Source: Baffinella frigidus
Taxonomy: Eukaryota; Cryptophyceae; Cryptomonadales; Baffinellaceae
Assembly: GCA_026770585.1 (NCBI GenBank)
Contig: MU646333.1
Coordinates: 867,066-884,284, forward strand
Direction of reading: 5' to 3'
Length of the DNA stretch: 17,219 bases
Part shown: one piece after another, positions 8,324-14,729 of the stretch
How the letters are laid out: every line of letters starts with the position of its first letter
How positions within the stretch are numbered: position 1 is the stretch's first letter
Notes under the pieces: model-generated
Told to the model about the DNA's origin: nothing
What the model saw: the letters and a program-made list of their open reading frames with translations, nothing else
Databases searched by the model: none
Position numbers and translations under genes: made by a program

Positions 8324-8444
8324 CTAGCTCTGCCTGAGTTTTATTCTGGCTCGCTCTAGAGGCTTTCTATTCGCCCTTTTGTACTGGCTTGCTGCTCCTA
8401 AATAGTTGTAAGGACGAGCCGTTATAAAACACAGGCAGAGCTAG
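8324..8444. mobile_element. Foldback element E1
   Basis: CTAGCTCTGCCTGAGTTTTA and the following bases (8324-8353) pair with 8415-8444 with a few mismatches around a 61-base loop. The left arm with its flank recurs at 8928-8964 as a direct copy. Confidence 0.7.
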
Positions 8445-8467
8445 ACATCGGACGTGGGGGGGCAGGT

Positions 8468-8486
8468 GAAGGCCACCCACCCCTAC
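8468..8486 (+). repeat. 19 bp direct repeat, left
   Basis: GAAGGCCACCCACCCCTAC is repeated exactly at 8762-8780. The pair flanks a 275 bp segment holding a hairpin and could be an insertion-site duplication. Confidence 0.6.
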
Positions 8487-8622
8487 CACTTAGCAGCCAC
8501 CGGAGGCTTCACGGATACAGTCCATCTAAACGATTTGTACCAGCATCTTATCCATTGCCCTGGAACCTAACCGGAATTTCACCTTGGAGTTAAGGTGAAT
8601 TGGTGGTTGACCGGTCAAGCAC

Positions 8623-8758
8623 CAGCCACCAGAAGAGAACCAAATCAGGGTGAAGAGCCCTGTGGTAAACGGCCCTGCAGACTAAAGGCTCAGCCTTTAG
8701 TCGGCAGGGGAAATTCCAACTTTTGCGGTCGCTCGGTTTGGTTCACTTCTGGTGGCTG
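8623..8758. mobile_element. Hairpin element between 19 bp direct repeats
   Basis: CAGCCACCAGAAGAGAACC (left arm 8623-8644) pairs with 8737-8758 with one mismatch. A second stem inside joins GACTAAAGGCT (8680-8690) with AGCCTTTAGTC (8692-8702), with flanking CCCTGC/GCAGGG. The direct repeats lie outside. No coding frame is present. Confidence 0.65.
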
Positions 8759-8761
8759 ATA

Positions 8762-8780
8762 GAAGGCCACCCACCCCTAC
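8762..8780 (+). repeat. 19 bp direct repeat, right
   Basis: Exact copy of 8468-8486, abutting the left end of D3. Confidence 0.6.
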
Positions 8781-8925
8781 AGGGGTACCTCGCTCATAAG
8801 AAACGCTCACCCCCCTACCTCGCTCATAAGAAACGCTCACCCCCCTAGGACCGCCATAGGGCTCTGGGCATAGCCCTACTGTAGGGTCCTAGGAGGGGAC
8901 GGTTTCTTATGAGCGAGGTACCCCT
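8781..8925. mobile_element. Complete D-family foldback D3
   Basis: A perfect 24-base arm (8781-8804, containing GGTACCTCGCTCATAAG) pairs with 8902-8925. Inside, CCTAGGAC (8844-8851) pairs with GTCCTAGG (8886-8893). A 30 bp internal tandem duplication repeats CTCGCTCATAAGAAACGCTC at 8788 and 8818. This is the best preserved of the three D copies. The CCTAGG/CCCTA centre resembles the core of C elements, which may point to a distant relationship. Confidence 0.75.
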
Positions 8926-8927
8926 TT

Positions 8928-8964
8928 AGTCTCCTAGCTCTGCCTGAGTTTTATTCTGGCTCGC
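8928..8964 (+). repeat. Half copy E2 of the E foldback arm
   Basis: Direct copy of 8318-8354 with two or three changes. It has no inverted partner nearby. The two copies bracket about 570 bp that contains the 19 bp repeats and D3. Confidence 0.65.
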
Positions 8965-9003
8965 CCGAAATTAAATTGTTGTCCGGGGCAATAATTTAAT
9001 TGA

Positions 9004-9667
9004 CGAAAACGGGCAGCGAAATTTACTACACATTTGCTTTACCATCACTAGCAGGAGCCTTCTGCGTAGTAAATTTCCACGCGGTAAATTACGTCTGCGT
9101 GGTAGAGCGTTTGCGGTAATTGTTGTCCATTTTGGACGTACGGTTTCCCGGTTTTCCGGTTTTGAAAGGGACTTTTAGGACGTGACAAGGATTTTAAATG
9201 GTACCAGAATTGCGCCTCTTGGTACCATTTAAAATCCTTGCCACGTCCTAAAAGACGTCAAAAGGCTCAAATGTCAACTTTGGCATTTTCTAATTAGGCC
9301 GCCTCTTAATGGAAAATTATGAAAAAAACACCAGCTTGTCAGGCTCGCTAAGCTGAACAAATTGAGTAATTGGTGCTCAACGAATTGAGAAATTCCTGAT
9401 TTATGAGACCCGGAAAACCGTCCTCCGCTAAATTGGAATCCCTAGACCTGATTCCTGCTAAAAAAAATGATCACGTACCTTTTTCGGCAGATAAGGGATA
9501 AGTCCCTTTTCAAAACCGGAAAACCGGGAAACCGTACGTCCAAAACGGACAACAATTACCGCAAACGCTCTAATTACACAGAACTTCTGTTCTAATTGAA
9601 GTAATTGAAGTAATTGAAGTAATTTCTGCGTAGTAAATTGCACAGTAAGTTTCGTTGCCCATTTTCA
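9004..9667. mobile_element. Large nested palindrome F with P3 apex motifs
   Basis: A 70-base arm (9104-9173, containing GGACGTACGGTTTCCCGG) is nearly perfectly complementary to 9501-9571. Further out, GGGCAGCGAAATTTACTACA (9013) faces CGTAGTAAATTGCACAGTAAG, ending in TTTCGTTGCCC (9662), so the P-family motif lies at both outer margins. The left margin also holds its own P-type hairpin (9016-9078). The centre 9255-9478 is AT-rich and non-coding. The arrangement suggests one P element enlarged or split by later inverted duplication. Confidence 0.75.
9172..9254. repeat. 34 bp-arm hairpin inside F
   Basis: Bases 9172-9205 (containing GATTTTAAATGGTACC) pair with 9221-9254 with a single mismatch around a 15-base loop. 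It sits immediately inside the left long arm of F. Confidence 0.8.
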
Positions 9668-9786
9668 ATAAACTGATGGTCCCGGATTGACACCCTACTC
9701 CTCAAACTCAGGGGGTGACCTCGACGCGGAGATGAAAGAGGGGCTCGTCGAGGCCGGGCAGGTGCACCCCCATAAAAGTGTTAATT

Positions 9787-9909
9787 AAGTATTAATTTAT
9801 GTATTAATCAATTTTTGGCGCAACGAAATTTACTACACATATGCACTATTACTTTGATGAGCAAATCGTGTAGTAATTTTCGTTGCTCAGTAGCAATCAA
9901 TTAATACTT
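9787..9909. mobile_element. Palindromic element P4
   Basis: ACGAAATTTACTACACA faces GTGTAGTAATTTTCGTTGC at the apex. Outer arms AAGTATTAATT (9787-9797) and AATTAATACTT (9899-9909) pair. Just beyond the right arm is GGAGATTAAGG, related to the GAGATTA ends of the P1 neighbour and P8. The arms are AT-rich, unlike P2. Confidence 0.7.
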
Positions 9910-10171
9910 CTATGGAGATTAAGGTGCTCTCCCCTTTTCCTGAACCCCCTTTTCCTGAACCCCTTTTCCCCTGAACCCCGGGTGCTTTCCCCTTTCCACG
10001 GAGGGCTCTTGAGGGGGGTATTCGAAAGTCAATTTTCAAGGGACAACGGCATTCAAAAGTCAATTTTAAGCAGCAACCGGCTCCAAGAACGGGCTAATGG
10101 CTCCAATAACGGGCCTTGAATACTCCACGGAAGAGCCCTGCTCGGCCACGCGTGCCCTCTGGGTCAGCGTC

Positions 10172-10172
<1 letters not shown>
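9910..10172. other. Short repeats and a weak inverted repeat
   Basis: CCCCTTTTCCTGAA is repeated about three times at 9930-9978. AGTCAATTTT follows ATTCGAA and ATTCAAA in two nearby places (10020-10070). AGGGCTCTT with GGTATTC near 10004-10022 is mirrored by GAATACTCC and AAGAGCCCT near 10118-10140, suggesting a worn foldback. No gene is supported. Confidence 0.45.
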
Positions 10173-10238
<66 letters not shown>

Positions 10239-10242
10239 GGTC

Positions 10243-10273
<31 letters not shown>

Positions 10274-10275
10274 GG
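10173..10275. repeat. Homogeneous TTGAGGG array, about 15 units
   Basis: Nearly perfect GAGGGTT heptamers with a single visible substitution (TCGAGGG near 10240). The + strand is G-rich, opposite to the adjacent CCCTAAA array. The uniformity contrasts with the decayed arrays elsewhere and suggests recent amplification of one telomere variant. Confidence 0.9.
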
Positions 10276-10337
10276 TGTCTTCTTGTCTTGACGCGTGTTT
10301 GCATGCGCGTTTCAACCACGTGACTTTCGCTTTCTCA

Positions 10338-10533
10338 ACCTTTTAACCCTAAAACCCTGGACCCTGGACCCTAAACCCTGAACCCTAAACCCTAAACCCT
10401 AAACCCGAAACCCTAAACCCTAAACCCTAAATCCTTAACGCTAAACACCAAGCCCTAAACCCTAAACCCCAAACCCCAAACCGTAAACCCCAAACCCTAG
10501 ACCCTGCCCCCTAAACCCTAAACCCCAAACCAA
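10338..10533. repeat. Interstitial CCCTAAA array
   Basis: C-rich heptamers CCCTAAA, CCCTGGA and CCCCAAA, moderately degenerate. The array ends at the first YLLLWR-like coding fragment. Confidence 0.85.
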
Positions 10534-10536
10534 CCC

Positions 10537-10578
10537 CTCTTCCTCTGGAGAGCCGTGACGACCTCTTCACGTTCCTGA
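10537..10578 (+). pseudogene. Exon-like fragment, Y-set copy a
   Basis: Reads LFLWRAVTTSSRS and stops at TGA 10576. The first eight residues match the YLLLWRTVT peptide of the later copies; the rest has diverged or shifted. It follows telomere-like DNA directly. Unrecognised protein. Confidence 0.4.
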
Positions 10579-10651
10579 GTTCCTGAATAGATTTAATTTC
10601 GGATTTGGCTTGGCGTTTGAGCCATTTCGTACATTCAGGGGTTGAAAATAG

Positions 10652-10816
10652 CTGGGCTGGTACCATCGATATTTTAAATGGACAGTTCCCGAGATTGAAT
10701 CTATGCAGGTCCGGGATGAGATCGAGGCGAAGGAGAGGAGTATTCCACCGTTGGGGTTGGTGAATTCACTTGTTACCGTCGAGGCTTTGAATCCTGCAGC
10801 TAGCATCCGCAGGTGA
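10652..10816 (+). pseudogene. Longer coding fragment, Y-set copy b
   Basis: An open frame of 54 codons from 10652, with ATG at 10703, ends at TGA 10814-10816. It reads RYFKWTVPEIES, then MQVRDEIEAKERS, then LVTVEALNPAA. The order RYF-KWTV followed by EIEAKER parallels RYLLLWRTVT-IEAKER in the shorter copies, with an insertion between. This is the best candidate for the parental exon of the set. The LNPA part is echoed at 10916-10940. No family is recognised. Confidence 0.4.
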
Positions 10817-10834
10817 CTGCCAAGGCAGTCACCT
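10811..10834. repeat. Perfect stem-loop
   Basis: AGGTGACTGCC, two bases, then GGCAGTCACCT. It overlaps the stop of the preceding fragment. Confidence 0.7.
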
Positions 10835-10851
10835 CGGACAGTTGGCTTCGG

Positions 10852-10877
10852 CGTCCGCGTGACCGGTCACGCGGACG
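10852..10877. repeat. Perfect 26 bp palindrome without loop
   Basis: CGTCCGCGTGACC followed at once by its reverse complement. It is GC-rich and lies 17 bases after another perfect stem. A tandem duplication of CGGGGCTGTTCAATTGT follows. Confidence 0.75.
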
Positions 10878-10971
10878 GCGGGGCTGTTCAATTGTGCCGG
10901 CGGGGCTGTTCAATTGTTACCGTCGAGGGTTTGAATCCTGGTGCGGTCGGGATTCAACTGCGCAAACGATA

Positions 10972-11067
10972 AAAATATCACTTTCTGGCCACGAAATTCA
11001 CCACACAATTGGGTCTTACTGGTAATATTGCATCTGTGTAGTGATTTTCGTTGCCAGAAAAGAGATA
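10972..11067. mobile_element. Palindromic element P5
   Basis: The apex motif reads ACGAAATTCACCACACA, facing TGTGTAGTGATTTTCGTTGC. Outer arms ATATCACTTTCTGGC and GCCAGAAAAGAGATAT pair with two or three mismatches. Some apex changes are not compensated (CACCACAC against GTGTAGTG). Confidence 0.7.
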
Positions 11068-11069
11068 TG

Positions 11070-11110
11070 GTTAGTCGTTTCCGGAGGTTTCAATTCCGGA
11101 AACGACTAAC
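11070..11110. repeat. Perfect 16 bp-arm hairpin
   Basis: GTTAGTCGTTTCCGGA (11070-11085) pairs perfectly with 11095-11110. It lies two bases beyond P5. CGACTAACAATATT recurs at 11103 and 11160. Confidence 0.8.
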
Positions 11111-11212
11111 AATATTACACAACTAAAACTATTACAACATCACGACTCAAAATATTCAACGACTAACAATATTGCTATTCTGGCGACTAGCCCGTAAGCA
11201 TCCCCCCGGCGG

Positions 11213-11227
11213 TACCTACTCCTCTGA
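11213..11227 (+). pseudogene. Truncated Y-set fragment, copy c
   Basis: CCCCCGGCGGTACCTACTCC encodes YLLL and then stops at TGA. The upstream CCCCCGGC is shared with copy e at 11491, so homology covers the intron end as well as the exon start. The acceptor CAG is changed to CGG here. Confidence 0.4.
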
Positions 11228-11310
11228 AAAACCAGAAAAGAAATATTTTTAGTCCTTACCGGAGGTGAACCCTCTGACCCCTCAAACCCTAAACCCTGAG
11301 CCCCAAACAG

Positions 11311-11355
11311 TATCTCCTCCTCTGGAGGACCGTGACGGTCGAGGCCAAGGAGAGG
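11311..11355 (+). pseudogene. Exon-like Y-set copy d
   Basis: The acceptor-like AAACAG is followed by codons for YLLLWRTVTVEAKER. Compared with copy e, codons differ as TAT/TAC, CTC/CTA, GTC/ATC, GAG/GAA and AAG/AAA, nearly all synonymous or conservative. The frame runs on to TAG at 11392-11394 through a half P-element. The upstream DNA is CCCTAAA-like. Confidence 0.45.
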
Positions 11356-11369
11356 GAAATTCTTGCTAG

Positions 11370-11408
11370 TAATAGTAAAGCAACTGCGTAGTGATTTTCG
11401 TTGCCCGT
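11370..11408 (+). mobile_element. Half P element, P6
   Basis: Right half only: GCGTAGTGATTTTCGTTGCC preceded by GCTAGTAATAGTAAAGCA. The same left context recurs in P7 at 11650. The inverted left half is absent, and Y-set copy d sits in its place. Confidence 0.55.
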
Positions 11409-11500
11409 AAAGAATTGTTTGAGTCGTCTCTGGAGTTGGAACCACTAACCCCTACGAGTTTGTGGATTTATGAGTATCTAACACAATTCTCCCCCGGCAG

Positions 11501-11550
11501 TACCTCCTCCTATGGAGGACCGTGACGATCGAAGCCAAAGAGCGACGCGG
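11501..11550 (+). pseudogene. Exon-like Y-set copy e, both splice signals
   Basis: CCCCCGGCAG provides an acceptor, then codons for YLLLWRTVTIEAKERR, then GG followed by GTGACC, a possible donor at 11551. If it is not spliced, the frame stops at TGA 11552-11554. The downstream DNA changes at once to CCCTAAA repeats, so a spliced gene here would have telomere-like introns. Confidence 0.45.
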
Positions 11551-11612
11551 GTGACCCCTAAACCCTAAACCCTAAACCCAATCCGGGGACATATTTCATT
11601 GAACTGAATGTG

Positions 11613-11690
11613 GCACGAAAATTACCCTGCATAATTATCATGCTAGTAAAAGTAAAGCATTCGCGTAGTAGGTTGCATTGCCCAAATGCA
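11613..11690. mobile_element. Degenerate palindromic element P7
   Basis: CACGAAAATTACCCTGCATA on the left faces CGCGTAGTAGGTTGCATTGC on the right, a worn version of the apex motif. GCTAGTAAAAGTAAAGCA lies between and matches P6. It lies between Y-set copies e and f. Confidence 0.55.
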
Positions 11691-11790
11691 TCCCTACACC
11701 CCAAACCCTAAACCTGAAATCCTGAACCCTGCACCCTATACCCTAAACCCTGAACCCTAGACCCTAACCCCTAAACCCTGAACCCTGACC

Positions 11791-11835
11791 CTCTGGAGAA
11801 CCGTGCCGATCGAGGCCAAGGAGCCGCGCGGGTGA
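11791..11835 (+). pseudogene. Exon-like Y-set copy f
   Basis: Reads LWRTVPIEAKEPRG then TGA, and shares CGCGGGTGACCCCTAAACCC downstream with copy e. The first codons (YLL) are replaced by telomere-like CCCTGACC. Codon differences from copy e include GAG/GAA and AAG/AAA. Confidence 0.4.
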
Positions 11836-12448
11836 CCCCTAAACCCCGAACCCCAAACCCTAAACCCAAAACCCCAAACCCTAAAACCCACACCCACACC
11901 CTGAACCCTAAACCCTAAACCCTAAACCCTAAACCCTAAACCCTAAACCCAAAAATTTAAACCCTGAACAATAAACCCTAAACCCTGAACCCTAAACCCT
12001 TAACCCTAAACCCTAAACCCTAAACCCTAAACCCTAAACCCTAAACCCTAACCTCTAAACCCTAAACCCTAAACCCTAAACCCAAAAATCTAAACCCTAA
12101 ACAATAAACCCTAAACCCTAAACCCTAAACCCTAAACCCTAAACACTAAACCCTAAACCCTGAACTCTAAACCCTGAACCCCAAACCCTGAACCCTAAAA
12201 CCAACCCCTGGAAACCCTGAACCCTAAACCCTGAACCCTAAACCTTGAACCCTAAACCCTGAACCCTGAACCCTAAACCCTAAACCCAACCCCCGAAAAT
12301 TCTAAAACCCTGAACCCTAAACCCTTAACCCTGAATCCTGAACCCTAAACCCAACTCCCGAAAACCCTAAACCCTGAACCCTCAACCCTGCACCCTTCAT
12401 CCCAGACCCTAACCCCTCAACCCTAACCCCCAAAACCCAACCCCCAAT
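11836..12448. repeat. Longest interstitial CCCTAAA array with higher-order units
   Basis: The cleanest runs are 11904-11950 and 12000-12130. CCCAAAAATTTAAACC at 11948 recurs as CCCAAAAATCTAAACC at 12081, exactly 133 bases (19 heptamers) later, showing a higher-order duplication in heptamer phase. Further on, CCAACCCCCG-type interruptions recur at 12201, 12286, 12351 and 12437. Polarity is C-rich on the + strand. Confidence 0.9.
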
Positions 12449-12680
12449 TCAGGGGGCGTGCGCGCACGGTGAAAGTGCGAACGCCCACGAGTGACTGAGA
12501 TTTCGCAGAGATCGCGGAGTTTTCGCAGAGGTTGCGGAGATTTCGCAGAGATTCCGAAAGAACGAGGCTTTAGGCCTCGAAACCCTGAACCCAAAACCCA
12601 GGGGGCGCGCGCGCACGGTGAAAGTGAGAACGCCACGGTTCACAGAGATGTCGAAAGAACGAGGCTACAGGCGCGGCTCG
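12449..12680. repeat. Duplicated GC-rich unit with 20 bp minisatellite
   Basis: CACGGTGAAAGTG with a CAGGGGGCG lead occurs at 12449-12490 and 12599-12639. GAAAGAACGAGGCT follows each copy and occurs again at 13102. Between them, a 20-base unit (GAGATTTCGCAGAGATCGCG and variants) is repeated three times at 12497-12556. The minus-strand frames here are repeat products. Confidence 0.7.
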
Positions 12681-12715
12681 ATGGTAACGCCCAACCCCCG
12701 AACCCTACACCCTAA

Positions 12716-13077
12716 CCACACAGCGGGCTACGAAGGCATTTTCAGACACTCAGTGCCCGATACACCCTAAACCCTAAACACCGCAGCACCAGTCTGACAG
12801 TCTTATCTCAGAAAACGAGTTTTAGAACTCGTTTTCTTAAGTCAATTTCCCTACAAATTTGTCAACTTATGCGGAAAGTGAAGAATAAGTTGACGAATTC
12901 GTAGGGGAATTGACTTAAGAAACCGAGTTTTAGAACTCGTTTTCTGAGATAAAGTCCCACTCACGAGCGTCACCCCAAGCTAGGAACACCCCTATGGCCC
13001 TACGGGTTGCCTACCGTAGGGTCCTAGGTCGTACCGCTTAGGGGTGGTTCAAAATCCCTTCGAAGTCCGCTGTGTGG
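12716..13077 (-). mobile_element. C-family element C4 interrupted by a palindrome
   Basis: The left end CCACACAGCGGGCTACGAAG and right end CGAAGTCCGCTGTGTGG are the C-family terminal repeats. The CCCTACGG/CCGTAGGG core (12998-13021) lies in reverse orientation compared with C1 and C3. The element is 362 bp instead of about 160 because a 148 bp palindrome (12804-12951) lies inside it. Confidence 0.7.
12804..12951. mobile_element. 67 bp-arm palindrome nested in C4
   Basis: Bases 12804-12870 pair with 12885-12951 with about six mismatches around a 14-base loop. Each arm also contains its own palindrome, GAAAACGAGTT-TTAG-AACTCGTTTTC (12811-12836), giving a hairpin within a hairpin. Its presence in one C element and absence from the sister copies shows it is a later insertion. 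Confidence 0.85.
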
Positions 13078-13098
13078 ACCCTGACGTGGCAGATATTT

Positions 13099-13342
<244 letters not shown>

Positions 13343-13344
<2 letters not shown>

Positions 13345-13534
13345 GGCCAGCTTTGCCTCAGTTGGGTCGACTGATGGTTTTCACACCAAAACTTTGACGG
13401 ATTTCTGCCAGAAAACAGGGGAATCAACTGCCGGTCCTCATCTTGAGGAGACGAGATTAAGTCACGCAGAGCTAGAATGCGTCGCTCCGGCACTAGCGGA
13501 CAGGGCTGTTTACACCAGTCAGTACAGCGGTTGA
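13343..13534 (+). CDS. Possible 63-residue frame or first exon
   Basis: ATG at 13343 directly follows the TA tract; the frame ends at TGA 13532-13534 and reads [20 protein letters not shown] at its start. Composition is balanced and soluble, with no repeat character, unlike surrounding frames. AGCGGT near the stop could act as a donor, in which case it might join the exon-like copies at 14095 onward, but no evidence shows this. No family recognised; it may be chance. Confidence 0.3.
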
Positions 13535-13663
13535 CAGGAGAGCTCCGCGGCCGGGAACATCACCGCGCCGATCTTCGTATCGGGCCGCCCGATGTAGCTT
13601 GAGGCAGACTGAGACGGAGGCTCTAAGACTCTGAGACTCCGAGACTTGTGGGGTTAATTATGC

Positions 13664-13822
13664 AAGCGTCCAGCCCTGAAACACTTTTTGGGACCTGAAG
13701 CGGATCAAATCGCCTCTACGCTCTAAAAAAGGTCTAGGGGGTACGAAATCAAAAACAGGGGTGAGCGTAGAGGCGATTTGATCCGCTTCAGGTCCCAGGG
13801 AAGGTTTCAGGGCTGGACGCTT
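13664..13822. mobile_element. 60 bp-arm palindrome
   Basis: Bases 13664-13723 (containing AAGCGTCCAGCCCTGAAA and CGGATCAAATCGCCTC) pair with 13763-13822. Mismatches are confined to one bubble (CACTTTTTG against the complement of CCCAGGGAAGG). The loop is 39 bases. It lacks the P apex motif and has no second copy in the window. CTGAGACTC-like short repeats precede it at 13600-13645. Confidence 0.85.
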
Positions 13823-14094
13823 CCGTAACGAGGGTGGTCTCAGGGCCTGGATCACACGCCGTGCACATCGTCGAGATGCTTTCTAGAGAGGTTTAGGGGT
13901 TGGGGTTTAGGGTTGACACTTGAATTTTGGCATTCGTGCAGCTGCCGGGCTGCTGGCATTGCACCCGGGTGCGCACAGATCCCACACCGTATTCCCTCAA
14001 CCCTACACCCTACACCCTACACCCATATACATACATATATATATATATATATAAGACTATCTATTAAGTACTGATAAATCCCCTCCCTTCACAG

Positions 14095-14175
14095 CCGGAG
14101 GCGATCGCATCGCACGTGCACATCGAAGCCGCGACAGGCCTGGCAGCCTTCAAGCCGGGCCAGGGGTCTGACTTA
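14095..14175 (+). CDS. Duplicated exon-like segment, X-set copy 1
   Basis: CTCCCTTCACAG gives a pyrimidine-rich acceptor with a branch-like TACTGAT 25-30 bases upstream. Codons then read [19 protein letters not shown] and on to GSDL, 27 codons exactly, followed by GTATGT, a strong donor form. Copies 2 and 3 repeat this with almost only third-position changes; one residue (Lys here, Glu in the others) differs within the shared part. The phase is 0 at both ends, so exon duplication would keep frame. Unrecognised protein; only part of a gene. Confidence 0.5.
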
Positions 14176-14182
14176 GTATGTA

Positions 14183-14215
<33 letters not shown>

Positions 14216-14265
14216 TTATATATATATATATATGTATACTTAGTATGTATATATATATTATAGAT
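14176..14265. repeat. TG and TA microsatellite beginning at the donor site
   Basis: TATGTGTGTG then TATATA begins at the GTATGT of copy 1. ACTTAGTATGTAT, the exon end plus donor, recurs at 14238 without an exon. Confidence 0.8.
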
Positions 14266-14304
14266 TATCGATGAAGTATTAACAAGCCTCGTTCCCCCTT
14301 GCAG

Positions 14305-14385
14305 CCGGAGGCGATCGCATCGCACGTACACATCGAAGCCGCGACAGGCCTGGCAGCCTTCGAGCCGGGCCAGGGGTCTGACTTA
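14305..14385 (+). CDS. Duplicated exon-like segment, X-set copy 2
   Basis: The acceptor CCCCCTTGCAG has TATTAAC about 30 bases upstream, close to a classic branch-point form. The 27 codons match copy 1 except GTG to GTA (synonymous) and AAG to GAG (Lys to Glu). The donor GTATGT follows. Spacing from copy 1 is 210 bases. Confidence 0.5.
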
Positions 14386-14406
14386 GTATGTATATGTATA
14401 TATATG

Positions 14407-14440
<34 letters not shown>

Positions 14441-14489
14441 TAGATAGATAGATATAGAAATAGACATAGATAGATATAGATAGATAGAC

Positions 14490-14526
<37 letters not shown>

Positions 14527-14531
14527 TGGAT

Positions 14532-14590
<59 letters not shown>

Positions 14591-14682
14591 TTTTTATATA
14601 GATAGATATAGATATATACATATATCTTTCTTAGTATGTATATGTATATATATATATATATATATATACTTAGTATATACAT
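14386..14682. repeat. GATA tetranucleotide and TA microsatellite
   Basis: TAGA/GATA units with GACA and TATAGA interruptions fill about 14401-14610, then a TA run at 14643-14668. CTTAGTATGTAT and a variant occur at 14630 and 14668, marking further remnants of the exon-donor junction. This expansion accounts for the longer gap between copies 2 and 3. Long minus-strand Tyr/Ile/Ser frames here are artefacts. Confidence 0.9.
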
Positions 14683-14729
14683 ATATAATAGACTATTGCT
14701 TCAGTACTCACACACACACACCCTCGCAG

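Noticed and set aside
8673-8709. Bacterial-type terminator
   Set aside because: The stem is strong but lacks a following T run, and the window is eukaryotic.
10173-10275. CRISPR-like array
   Set aside because: These are uninterrupted heptamers without spacers.
10918-10945. tRNA-like B box (GGTTTGAATCC)
   Set aside because: The surrounding bases do not form an acceptor stem, D arm or anticodon arm, and the related copy at 10775 has the same context without a tRNA fold.
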